In this document: positions 45,618-54,011 of the stretch, piece after piece
How the letters are laid out: the number at the start of each line of letters is the position of its first letter
Numbering within the stretch: position 1 is the first letter of the stretch
From: Hahella sp. KA22
Lineage (GTDB): Bacteria; Pseudomonadota; Gammaproteobacteria; Pseudomonadales; Oleiphilaceae
NCBI RefSeq assembly: GCF_004135205.1
Contig: NZ_CP035490.1
Coordinates: 5,571,501 to 5,635,500 of the forward strand
Direction of reading: 5' to 3'
Length of the DNA stretch: 64,000 nucleotides
Notes under the pieces: generated by a model
Told to the model about the DNA's origin: nothing
Seen by the model: only the letters and a program-made list of their open reading frames with translations
Database searches by the model: none
Position numbers and translations under genes: made by a program

Positions 45618-46937
45618 ATGTCCCAAGCATCTCCCTTAGCTTTGCTTCCGCTAGCGCTGTTTCTGGCGCTGTTTGTCGGCAGCGGCCTCTGGTATCAGTC
45701 AGAGGGCGTTGAGTACGCCTTTTATCAAATCTCCGCGCCGGTCGCGATCCTGCCCGCTATTCTATTGGCGGTAATGATGGCGCGCGGAACCTTGAATGAG
45801 CGCATAGAAACCTTTATCAAGGGCGTCGGCGACAACACAATCATCACCATGGTTCTGATTTATCTGCTGGCGGGCGGTTTCGCCAGCGTCGCCAAAGCCG
45901 TGGGCGGCGTGGATGCTACAGTTAATTTCGGGCTCAGCGTGATACCGCCTTCTCTGGTATTGCCAGGACTGTTCATCATCACCGCTTTCGTCGCCACCGC
46001 TATGGGCACTTCCATGGGCACCATCGCCGCCATTGCTCCCATTGCAGTTGGCGTCGCTGACGCAACGGAACTCCCCATGCTGCTGACCATCGGCACCGTG
46101 GTAGGGGGCGCCATGTTCGGCGACAACCTGTCTATTATTTCCGACACCACCATCGCCGCCACTCGCACCCAAGGCTGCGAAATGCGCGACAAGTTCAAAC
46201 TGAACTTCATGATTGCAGCGCCAGCGGCGGCGCTGACCTTAATCTGGTTGTACTTCCAGAGCAGTAACGCCGTGGTGGAAGCGCCAAAGGACTACGAATT
46301 GATCCGCATCCTGCCCTATGTCGCCGTGCTGGCGCTGGCGGTATTGGGCGTCAACGTTATGCTGGTGCTGTTCAGCGGCATTGTGCTGGCGGGTGGGATT
46401 GGTCTGTTCATGCAGCCTGACTACAACGTGGCGTCCTGGTCCAAAGACATTTACGCAGGATACACAGGCATGCAGGAAATCCTGATCCTATCCCTGTTGA
46501 TCGGCGGCCTCGGCGCCATGATGAAGTCACAGGGCGGCCTGGATTGGCTGGCGAAGACCATCGACCGCATCAGCCGTCTTGGCGGAGCCAAGCAGCACAC
46601 CTGCCGCGCCGGCGAATTGAGCATCAGCGCTACTGTCGCTCTGACCAACGTCTGCACCGCCAATAACACCGTCGCGATTCTACTGTCCGGAAGTCTGGCG
46701 AAAGATATCGCCGACCGCTATCAGGTCGACCCACGTCGCAGCGCCAGCTTAATGGATATCTTCTCCTGCGTGGTCCAGGGCATCATCCCCTACGGCGCAC
46801 AAGCCCTGCTGGCGTCATCCCTGGCCAAAGTCTCTCCAGTAGAACTGATCGGCAACATTCAGTATTGCTGGCTGCTGGGGCTCATGGCGCTGATATCAAT
46901 CGTCATTGGACTGCCTAAAGGCAAAGTCCAAAGTTAA
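45618..46937 (+). CDS. NhaC-family Na+/H+ antiporter-like membrane transporter
   Basis: A 439-residue inner-membrane protein with about 11-12 helices. Conserved blocks are FVATAMGTSMGTIAAIAPIAVG, GGAMFGDNLSIISDTTIAATRTQG and ALTNVCTANNTVAILLSG. These are typical of the NhaC/short Na+/H+ antiporter-like group, which exchanges sodium or small organic ions for protons. I start at the ATG at 45618; a GTG at 45600 is possible, and neither has a strong Shine-Dalgarno. It stands alone with its own terminator. Confidence 0.82.
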   Translation: MSQASPLALLPLALFLALFVGSGLWYQSEGVEYAFYQISAPVAILPAILLAVMMARGTLNERIETFIKGVGDNTIITMVLIYLLAGGFASVAKAVGGVDATVNFGLSVIPPSLVLPGLFIITAFVATAMGTSMGTIAAIAPIAVGVADATELPMLLTIGTVVGGAMFGDNLSIISDTTIAATRTQGCEMRDKFKLNFMIAAPAAALTLIWLYFQSSNAVVEAPKDYELIRILPYVAVLALAVLGVNVMLVLFSGIVLAGGIGLFMQPDYNVASWSKDIYAGYTGMQEILILSLLIGGLGAMMKSQGGLDWLAKTIDRISRLGGAKQHTCRAGELSISATVALTNVCTANNTVAILLSGSLAKDIADRYQVDPRRSASLMDIFSCVVQGIIPYGAQALLASSLAKVSPVELIGNIQYCWLLGLMALISIVIGLPKGKVQS

Positions 46938-46950
46938 TGACTTGAATTGG

Positions 46951-46974
46951 AAGCCCGCTGTTGCGGGCTTTTTG
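46951..46974 (+). terminator. intrinsic terminator of the antiporter gene
   Basis: AAGCCCGC-TGTT-GCGGGCTT followed by a T-run, 13 bp after the stop. Confidence 0.93.
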
Positions 46975-47177
46975 CTTTCAGAAACTCAATAACTCTCCCC
47001 CCCCTTCCATTTACTTACGGTCTCTGCCAGCGACACTTAAAGACATCTCCTCACTCCGTCCAATCCCGCATCATTTTTGTCAAAAACCACCAACGGCTTA
47101 ACCTGCCTCTGCGGGTAAACTGGGTTTATTGGCTGAGTATATTTGGCTGTTCGTGATTGATAATACGAGGTAGGCAT

Positions 47178-48977
47178 ATGTTGAACTACAAAGCTCCGCA
47201 GCGTGATGTGGCGTTTGTGATGGATGAACTGCTGGGTTTCTTTGAGCATTACGAAAAACTGGGGTTCGCGGATGCAACGCCGGATATGGTGCAGGCGATC
47301 CTGCAGGAGGGCGGTAAATTTGCGGAGAATATCCTGGCGCCGCTGAATGCGGCGGGAGATACGGAAGGCTGCTCTTGGAATGACGGTGTAGTAACAACGC
47401 CTAAAGGGTTTAAAGAAGCCTATCAACAATATGTCGAGGGCGGCTGGCCAGCCATGTCGCAGCCGTTAGAGTACGATGGCCAAGGCTTGCCCTATTCCCT
47501 GTCAAGTATTCTGTCCGAGTGGTTCTCCGGCGCCAATCACGCCTGGGCCATGTACCCGGGACTGAGCCAGGGCTGTATTGAAACCATCCTGGCTCATGGT
47601 TCGGATTCACAAAAGCAGCGCTTCTTACCTCATCTGATTGCAGGCCGCTGGACCGGCACCATGTGTCTGACAGAACCCCACTGCGGATCAGATCTGGGGC
47701 TGCTGAAAACCAAAGCTGAACCGCAATCCGACGGCGCTTACGCAATAACCGGAACAAAAATATTCATCTCCGCCGGCGACCATGATCTGTCCGACAACAT
47801 CGTCCATGTCGTCCTGGCTCGTCTACCGGACGCGCCAGCGGGCACCAAAGGGATTTCCCTGTTTATCGTCCCCAAATTCAATGTGTCCGACAGCGGCGAA
47901 ATCACGACATCCAATACGTTATCCTGCGGTTCCCTTGAACATAAGATGGGCATCAAAGGCAGCGCCACCTGCGTCATGAATTTCGACGGCGCTCGCGGCT
48001 ATTTGATCGGCGAGCCCAACCGCGGTCTCAACTGCATGTTCACCTTCATGAACGCGGCTCGCGTCGGCGTAGGGCTGGAAGGTCTGGCGGCCACGGAAGC
48101 GGCGTTTCAAGGCGCAATCAGCTACGCTCGCGATCGCCTGCAAATGCGCTCGCTCAGAGGCCCCGTCAACAAGGACAGACCCGCAGACCCAATCATCGTG
48201 CACCCCGACGTACGGCGCATGCTGCTGACGCAAAAAGCAATCCGCGAAGGCGGACGCGCCCTGGCGATGTATTGCACCCAGCAAATCGACCTGACGCTAT
48301 ACAGCGAAGACGCTGACGTCAAAGCCGCCGCAGAAGCGAAGCTGGCGCTGCTGACGCCAATCGTCAAAGCCTTTTTGACGGAAACAGCCCAGGAGTGCAC
48401 AAGCTACGGCATGCAGGTCTACGGCGGCCACGGCTTTATCAAGGAATGGGGCATGGAGCAGCTGGCCAGGGATACCCGCATCTGCACCATGTATGAAGGC
48501 ACCACAGGCATTCAGGCCATAGACTTGCTGGCTCGCAAAATCATCGGCAGCCAGGGAGAGCTGCTGCGCCAGTTCGTCAATGAGATACGCGCGTTTTGCG
48601 AAACTCAGAACACCGCTCGCCACTTCAGTGTCTGGACGGACGCACTTCTGCAGCACTTGGATGAGTGGCGGCAACTTGCTCAGAGCGTTGCAGAAAAGGC
48701 TCAGACCAACCCGGATGAAATCGGCGCGGCGTCAGTCGAATTTCTGATGTATTCCGGCTACGTTTGCCTGGCTTATTTCTGGTTACGTATAGCAGTGACC
48801 GCTAAAGAGAAACTGGAAACGCAAAGCGGCGACAGTGGCTTCTATCAAGCCAAACTGCACACGGCGGAGTTTTACTTTGAGCGTCTGCTGCCCCGCACCC
48901 GCTCACTCGCAGCGAGCGTCAAAGCCGGCGCGGACAGCTTGATGGCGCTGCCAGAAGAATTGTTCCATCTCGACTGA
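47178..48977 (+). CDS. acyl-CoA dehydrogenase, long C-terminal-domain type
   Basis: A 599-residue FAD enzyme catalysing the first step of fatty-acid beta-oxidation. Marks are TGTMCLTEPHCGSDLGLL, ISAGDHDLSDNIVHVVLAR, the FAD-binding core, and the catalytic glutamate in TRICTMYEGTTGIQAIDL. The C-terminal extension (about 470-599) is typical of this subgroup. The start at 47178 is preceded by GAGG at 8 bp; the longer frame from 47157 includes that Shine-Dalgarno. It stands alone, followed by a convergent AI-2E transporter gene. Confidence 0.93.
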   Translation: MLNYKAPQRDVAFVMDELLGFFEHYEKLGFADATPDMVQAILQEGGKFAENILAPLNAAGDTEGCSWNDGVVTTPKGFKEAYQQYVEGGWPAMSQPLEYDGQGLPYSLSSILSEWFSGANHAWAMYPGLSQGCIETILAHGSDSQKQRFLPHLIAGRWTGTMCLTEPHCGSDLGLLKTKAEPQSDGAYAITGTKIFISAGDHDLSDNIVHVVLARLPDAPAGTKGISLFIVPKFNVSDSGEITTSNTLSCGSLEHKMGIKGSATCVMNFDGARGYLIGEPNRGLNCMFTFMNAARVGVGLEGLAATEAAFQGAISYARDRLQMRSLRGPVNKDRPADPIIVHPDVRRMLLTQKAIREGGRALAMYCTQQIDLTLYSEDADVKAAAEAKLALLTPIVKAFLTETAQECTSYGMQVYGGHGFIKEWGMEQLARDTRICTMYEGTTGIQAIDLLARKIIGSQGELLRQFVNEIRAFCETQNTARHFSVWTDALLQHLDEWRQLAQSVAEKAQTNPDEIGAASVEFLMYSGYVCLAYFWLRIAVTAKEKLETQSGDSGFYQAKLHTAEFYFERLLPRTRSLAASVKAGADSLMALPEELFHLD

Positions 48978-49012
48978 TATGCTTATCCGGGCGCAATACG
49001 CGCCCGGTTTTA

Positions 49013-50098
49013 TCAAACTCCAGACGCCTCGTCTTCATCGACGAAGGTCTCGTCTTCGCCGTTATTGAACTCTTCCATAAAAATCTGCCAGAACGCCAGA
49101 AACAACGCAGTCAGCACTGGCCCCAACACGAATCCGTTCAAGCCGAATAACGACAGGCCGCCCAAGGTCGACAACAGCACAAGATAGTCAGGCATTTTGG
49201 TGTCGCGTCCCACCAGCACCGGGCGTAGCACATTATCCACCAGCCCTATGACAAAGAAGCCGAACAACACCAGCACAACGCCTTTGAAAACATCGCCGCT
49301 AAAAAACAGGTATGCCGCCGCCGGCCCCCATACCAGCGCAGACCCCACCGCCGGCAATAAGGACAGCACCACCATCACCACGCCCCACAACAGCGCGCCT
49401 TTGATGCCCAGCGCCCAAAAGATCAAACCTCCCAGGGAGCCCTGAACCATCGCCACTACAAGGTTCCCCTTCACTGTCGCCCGAGACACTTCCGCAAACT
49501 TTTGAAAAAGATGAATTTCCCGGGTGTCCCCCAAAGGCAGAGCGCGAATCAACAGCTGTATCAAGCTGCGACCGTCTCTTAAAAAGAAAAAAGTCAGATA
49601 CAGCATCAACACAAAGCTGACAGTGAATTGCAGGTACTCCTGCCCAAAGTTGAACGCCTGGGTGGCGAAAAATTTACTGCCCGTCAACGCCGCCTGCGAC
49701 AGCATTTGCTTGACGTTGCCCAGATCAATCTCGAAGCGTTCAGCCAGTTCCTGAATCACCGGCATCGTGGCTCTGGCTTTGTCCACCAGCACCTGTAACT
49801 GTATCTCGCCGGAGCTTACCTGCTGGTAGACTCTGGCCCCCTCCTTCGCCAGCATTGTCATCATCACCGCCAGCGGAATCACCACGATCAGCACGCTGGC
49901 CAGCAATGTCAGCAGCGCGCTGACGTTATCCCTGCCGGGAAATCGCCGAATCAGCCAACGGTGCAGCGGCGCGAACAGAATGGCCAACATCGCCGCCCAG
50001 AAAATGGCGTAAAAGAACGGCAGGATCAGCAGTCCAAACCCAAAGGTTACAGCCAGCAACAGCAGCAAAAAGGATCGGTCTTCAAGATTTCGTTGCAT
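49013..50098 (-). CDS. AI-2E family transporter
   Basis: A 361-residue inner-membrane protein with about eight helices. Family marks are FAPLHRWLIRRFPGR near the N terminus, FFLRDGRSLIQLLIRALPLGD in the loop, and LVDNVLRPVLVGR near the C terminus, followed by an acidic tail. Members export AI-2 in some bacteria and act as Na+/H+ antiporters or unknown transporters in others, so the substrate is open. It converges on the acyl-CoA dehydrogenase gene. Confidence 0.9.
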   Translation of the reverse strand: MQRNLEDRSFLLLLLAVTFGFGLLILPFFYAIFWAAMLAILFAPLHRWLIRRFPGRDNVSALLTLLASVLIVVIPLAVMMTMLAKEGARVYQQVSSGEIQLQVLVDKARATMPVIQELAERFEIDLGNVKQMLSQAALTGSKFFATQAFNFGQEYLQFTVSFVLMLYLTFFFLRDGRSLIQLLIRALPLGDTREIHLFQKFAEVSRATVKGNLVVAMVQGSLGGLIFWALGIKGALLWGVVMVVLSLLPAVGSALVWGPAAAYLFFSGDVFKGVVLVLFGFFVIGLVDNVLRPVLVGRDTKMPDYLVLLSTLGGLSLFGLNGFVLGPVLTALFLAFWQIFMEEFNNGEDETFVDEDEASGV

Positions 50099-50294
50099 CT
50101 AAGGGGATCTCTTACAGGATATTTCGAAAGATGGGCGGAGATAATCTCATGTTTTTATTGGCTGCGCACCCAAGGGAGCCATGAGGCGCGCCACCCTCCT
50201 GATGAAAATATGACATTTTTTTACTTTTTTGACGGGAACCGCCGGAGAAGGTCGCTACTGAATGTAAGCAACAATAACTACGGGATACGACATC

Positions 50295-50486
50295 ATGTTC
50301 AGCAAACTTCTTAGAGCCCTTACCCAAAAAGACGATTCCGTGACCACGCTGCCTTTCGACAGCCTGCGCAAAGTTGCGGCAGCCCAGGTAAAAGTTATCA
50401 GCGACCAACAAAAGCAAGCTCCTTTAAGCTTTTGCACCGTCAGCGCAGGTGACGTCAAAGATCTCGCCAGCCTGCAAGGTTTCTAA
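50295..50486 (+). CDS. small hypothetical protein
   Basis: A 63-residue ORF beginning MFSKLLRALTQKDDSV and ending SAGDVKDLASLQGF. I recognise no family. It has a weak Shine-Dalgarno (GGGATA), a plausible amphipathic N-terminal helix and one cysteine, and lies in the gap between the AI-2E and MaoC genes without overlapping either. It may be a real small protein or chance. Confidence 0.4.
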   Translation: MFSKLLRALTQKDDSVTTLPFDSLRKVAAAQVKVISDQQKQAPLSFCTVSAGDVKDLASLQGF

Positions 50487-50530
50487 ACAATCTCCAGATA
50501 GCGCTGAAGCCAACCACTCCGCAGTACAGG

Positions 50531-50986
50531 CTACTGCTTCAGCTCCGCACACAACACCAATAATGCAGCCGCCAGGGCGGGCTTTTCGCGATGATTGATG
50601 CGCGCCGCGCAATTTATCCGATAAAGTGTTCCACTCGATTTTTGCTGAATACTCTCCAACATTGCTTCCAAACGGATTTCATCGCCGCTCCGCACCGCCT
50701 CAAGAAAGCGGACTTGCTCCAGACCATAATTAATCAGCGCGTAACCGTCCTCTGGCGGAGAGATCAACTCGTATAACAGCCCAGGCAACAGCGACAGCGC
50801 CAAAAAGCCATGAGCAATGGGCTGTCCGTAAGGACTTTCTTCTCGACAGCGCTCCTCATCCACATGAATCCACTGCCTGTCACGAGTGCAGTCGGCAAAC
50901 TGATCAATTAACGCCTGATCGACTTTCACCCACCGACTTTCGCCCAAATTTTCGCCTACCTGAAGGTCCCGCATCGATTTAGCCAT
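50531..50986 (-). CDS. MaoC-family (R)-enoyl-CoA hydratase-like protein
   Basis: A 151-residue single hot-dog protein. The catalytic region is FADCTRDRQWIHVDEERC, with the Asp/His pair, and YGQPIAHGFLALSLLPGL is the conserved second block. Such proteins hydrate trans-2-enoyl-CoA to (R)-3-hydroxyacyl-CoA and can feed PHA synthesis or beta-oxidation. The ATG at 50986 is chosen because AAAGGAG lies 8 bp upstream and MAKSMRDLQVGENLG fits the family; the frame to 51094 is not conserved. A PhaC-like gene is found at 3.2 kb in the same window, but not adjacent. Confidence 0.88.
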   Translation of the reverse strand: MAKSMRDLQVGENLGESRWVKVDQALIDQFADCTRDRQWIHVDEERCREESPYGQPIAHGFLALSLLPGLLYELISPPEDGYALINYGLEQVRFLEAVRSGDEIRLEAMLESIQQKSSGTLYRINCAARINHREKPALAAALLVLCAELKQ

Positions 50987-51131
50987 GGTCTGAACTCCTT
51001 TCATCCACTCATGAAGATGGTCATGTACACATAGTCTAGCTGCGACGCAGGGATTGCATAGAAAAGTGAAAAACTTTCGTTTTCTCATTCTCATCCCCTC
51101 ACAGACATCAACGGCAAGGGGAAGTTTTAAT

Positions 51132-51149
51132 TCATAACGCCCGTTATGA
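51132..51149. promoter_or_regulatory. perfect palindrome, candidate operator
   Basis: TCATAACG-CC-CGTTATGA, 8-bp arms with a 2-bp centre, in the intergenic region between the divergent maoC and oxidase genes. The size suits a dimeric HTH regulator. Which gene it controls is unknown. Confidence 0.55.
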
Positions 51150-51267
51150 GTAATGCATTCCCATTATTCCCAACCTTCGTCATTATTCGAAATTTCATCA
51201 AATTTTCATTGACAGAGAATTAATGAGGCCAATAGAGTAAAAAATACGTACAAATTAGAAAATTTAC

Positions 51268-51303
51268 GAAAATATTCAATCAGAGACGAATCTGAATATT
51301 TTC
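51268..51303. promoter_or_regulatory. 36-bp inverted repeat upstream of the oxidase cluster
   Basis: GAAAATATTCA (51268-51278) and TGAATATTTTC (51293-51303) are perfect 11-bp arms around a 14-bp spacer, which itself holds a smaller overlapping pair TCAGA/TCTGA. It is AT-rich and lies about 100 bp before the first gene of the cluster, consistent with an operator. Confidence 0.55.
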
Positions 51304-51400
51304 CGTTATGTCCGACTGCAGGAGCCCTTCGGATATCGTCACAGGACGCACTCCTTCGCATTGAACGGACAGGGAAACCATCACACCAAAGGGAGCCAGC

Positions 51401-52519
51401 ATGGAGCCGGTTTGTATTGAGGATTGGGAAGAGCTAGCCAGACGCCGCTTAGCGCCGGAAATTTACGACTTTATCGCTGGCGGCGCGGGGCTTGAGCGGT
51501 CTTTGCAGGAAAATATCCGCGCCCTGGAGCGGGTCAAACTGATTTCCCGAGTGCTGCGCGGCGTTAGCGATGTCGATACAAGCGCGCCGCGTTTATCGCC
51601 ACTCCAGAGCGCCCGCACACCCGCCACCCCGCTGATCGTCGCTCCCAGCGCACACCATCAGCTCGCTCACCCTGACGGCGAGCGGGCGACCCTGGCGGCC
51701 GCTAACCAATGTGGCGCGCCACTCATCGTCAGCACCATGTCAGACACGCCGCTGGAAACCCTCTGCCAACATTCCACAGAGCCGGTCATGTTTCAGCTCT
51801 ATCTGTACAAAGATCGCGGACGCAATCGAGACATGATTCAGCAGGCGCAGGACGCCGGCTGCAGCGCCCTGGCGCTCACCGTTGACGCGCCACGCATGGG
51901 CGCGCGGCTACGGGATCGTCGCAATGGCTTCGACGTTAAACGCTATCAAAAACGCGCAGACCGGTTTGGCGAGCCACTATCCAGTGAGCCCCCTGTTCTC
52001 GGACAGTCCGGCGTCGCCGCCTTCGTCGCAGAACAGCTCGAACCGGCGCTTTCCTGGGCCGATGTGGACTGGGTGAAAAATCAGACCCGCATGCCGCTGA
52101 TATTGAAAGGCGTATTGCATCCGCAGGATGCGGAAATTGCACTGGAACACGACGTCGACGCTTTATATCTATCGAATCACGGCGGCCGTCAACTTGATCA
52201 CCATGTTTCCGCCATCGACATGCTGCCCAGCATACGTCGGCGCGTAGGCGAGTCCATGCCGCTCATTGTGGACGGAGGCATACGCAGCGGCGCCGACATT
52301 CTTAAAGCTCTGGCCCTGGGCGCCGACGCAGTGGGCGTAGGCCGCCCGGCGCTGTGGGGACTCGCCTCAGCTGGCGCGCAAGGCGTCGCCGCCGTGTTAC
52401 GACAACTCATCGATGATCTGGCGCTCAGCATGCACCTTTGCGGCTGCGCTTCGCTTGCGGACATCAACCAGGAAATTATTTGGACCGAACACCCCTCATA
52501 TCAAGGAGAAACCCTATGA
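51401..52519 (+). CDS. FMN-dependent alpha-hydroxy acid oxidase/dehydrogenase
   Basis: A 372-residue TIM-barrel flavoenzyme that oxidises an (S)-2-hydroxy acid to the 2-oxo acid. It begins with PVCIEDWEELARRRLAPEIYDFIAGGAG. The catalytic histidine motif is YLSNHGGRQLDHHVSAID, and the FMN phosphate site is IVDGGIRSGADILKALALGADAVGVGRP. The substrate (lactate, glycolate, mandelate or an aryl-hydroxy acid) cannot be read. It is the first of six co-directional genes, and its last four bases overlap the VOC gene (ATGA), so they are coupled. Confidence 0.9.
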   Translation: MEPVCIEDWEELARRRLAPEIYDFIAGGAGLERSLQENIRALERVKLISRVLRGVSDVDTSAPRLSPLQSARTPATPLIVAPSAHHQLAHPDGERATLAAANQCGAPLIVSTMSDTPLETLCQHSTEPVMFQLYLYKDRGRNRDMIQQAQDAGCSALALTVDAPRMGARLRDRRNGFDVKRYQKRADRFGEPLSSEPPVLGQSGVAAFVAEQLEPALSWADVDWVKNQTRMPLILKGVLHPQDAEIALEHDVDALYLSNHGGRQLDHHVSAIDMLPSIRRRVGESMPLIVDGGIRSGADILKALALGADAVGVGRPALWGLASAGAQGVAAVLRQLIDDLALSMHLCGCASLADINQEIIWTEHPSYQGETL

Positions 52520-53028
52520 CGACAGGTTGGGAAAGTATGTCTAAGTTAATGCTCAGGCATAAGGCGAAAAAAATCGATCACGTTGCCATTGCGGTACTGG
52601 ATCTGGAGCAGGCCATCGGCTATTTCAGCATGATGGGATTCACCCTCTCAGATCGCATGACCACTACCGGCGCGCACAGCGCCATGCACTCCGCCGTCAT
52701 GGAAGCCGGACCGATCAAGTTCGTCCTGCTGGAAGGCGCCAACGAAACCTCTCAGATTACGCGTTTCATCAACGAATACGGTCCCGGTCCACAACACATC
52801 GCCATTGAAGTGGAGAACGTCGAAGGCCTGTGCAAGGAATTGGAAAAACAGGGACTGGACTTCAGCACCAAAACCATCAAAGGCCCGGACCTCATCCAGC
52901 GCTTCACCGTGCGCTGCCCCAACTCCGGAGTCATGATCGAGTTCATAGAAAGAAACGAGGAAGAAGGCTTTTCGGAGCAGAACGTGGAAGACCTGTTCCG
53001 CCAACTGGAAGCCAGCGACGCCTACTGA
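52516..53028 (+). CDS. single-domain VOC protein resembling half of an HPPD/hydroxymandelate synthase
   Basis: A 170-residue vicinal-oxygen-chelate protein. Metal ligands of the 2-His-1-carboxylate type appear in KKIDHVAIAVLDLEQAI (His), GPGPQHIAIEVENVEGL (His) and SGVMIEFIERN (Glu). The ending GFSEQNVEDLFRQLE recalls the C-terminal end of 4-hydroxyphenylpyruvate dioxygenase, which has two such domains. It may be a dimeric dioxygenase, epimerase or lyase. The start at 52516 overlaps the oxidase stop, with AAGGAG upstream; the frame to 52438 only reads into the oxidase gene. Confidence 0.8.
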   Translation: MTTGWESMSKLMLRHKAKKIDHVAIAVLDLEQAIGYFSMMGFTLSDRMTTTGAHSAMHSAVMEAGPIKFVLLEGANETSQITRFINEYGPGPQHIAIEVENVEGLCKELEKQGLDFSTKTIKGPDLIQRFTVRCPNSGVMIEFIERNEEEGFSEQNVEDLFRQLEASDAY

Positions 53029-53087
53029 TAAACGCCGGCCACCCCACAGCGGCTCTCTCCGACATCAAACATAAAAAGGAATACTAC

Positions 53088-54008
53088 GTGTATATAGCGG
53101 AATACCCACTGAGCGAGCATGAACATGCTCTGTTGCCCAGCGATGAGGATGTGCGTTTTTACCAGGAGCACGGCTGGTTCATGACCGGCAAGGTGTTCAC
53201 CGACGAAGAGCTGGACGCCTTCGCTCAGGAAAGTCGCGATTATTATGCAGGCAAGCGCGACAGACGCTTGCCGACCATGCCTTCCACATTGGCGTACTGG
53301 ACCCCGGAAGATGGCGACGTCGCTCGCAACAATGACTACGTGCATTATGAAAGCGATACATTCCGGCGCTTGCTTACCAAACCAATCATTGGCGCCATCG
53401 CCGCCCGGCTGGCGCAGACAGACGAAATTCGCGTGTGGAACAGCGCGCTGATCACCAAACCCGCCCGAGGCGACTTTGCGGCGGAAGGGATGTTTCGCCC
53501 CGTCGTCCCCTGGCATAAAGACGCCCATTACTGGTCAACCTGCACATCCAGCAAACTGCTGACCGCCTTTATCAACTTTTATGATTGCTTCGAAGGCATG
53601 GGAGCGCTGGAAATGATCGATGGCAGCCATCGCTGGCGGGAAGTCGACGCCAACGACAGCGTCACCCGCCACTTCGGACGACGCAGCATCGATGAGCTGC
53701 AAACCATGCTGGAGGAAACTGCCCAACTTAATGGCGACACCGTCAGAAAAATACCCATGACCAGCAAACGCGGCCATATCAGCTTCCATAACTGCCACAC
53801 CTTTCATGGCAGCTCCCCCAACTACAGCCAGGTTAATCGAGTCTCGATTTCGCTTCACCTGCAGGACGGCGGCAACACCTACAAGCGCCACACGTTGGAG
53901 GACGGCTCCGCGCTGAAATACAACAACGATTATTTCTGCCGCCAAAACAGCAACGGCGACCCGGACTACACCGATCCGGATTTCTGCCCGCAAATCTGGA
54001 AGGAGTAA
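53088..54008 (+). CDS. phytanoyl-CoA dioxygenase (PhyH) family protein
   Basis: A 306-residue Fe(II)/2-oxoglutarate dioxygenase candidate. The iron site is in VPWHKDAHYWSTC (HxD), and the distal histidine lies in ISFHNCHTFHGSSPN, with a 2-oxoglutarate-type arginine soon after (VNRVSISLHL). The GTG at 53088 is preferred because AAGGA lies 7 bp upstream; the longer frame reads through the VOC gene. PhyH enzymes hydroxylate or halogenate small molecules and amino acids in specialised metabolism. Position in a co-directional run with an aminotransferase and an exporter supports such a role. Confidence 0.85.
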   Translation: MYIAEYPLSEHEHALLPSDEDVRFYQEHGWFMTGKVFTDEELDAFAQESRDYYAGKRDRRLPTMPSTLAYWTPEDGDVARNNDYVHYESDTFRRLLTKPIIGAIAARLAQTDEIRVWNSALITKPARGDFAAEGMFRPVVPWHKDAHYWSTCTSSKLLTAFINFYDCFEGMGALEMIDGSHRWREVDANDSVTRHFGRRSIDELQTMLEETAQLNGDTVRKIPMTSKRGHISFHNCHTFHGSSPNYSQVNRVSISLHLQDGGNTYKRHTLEDGSALKYNNDYFCRQNSNGDPDYTDPDFCPQIWKE

Positions 54009-54011
54009 TTC

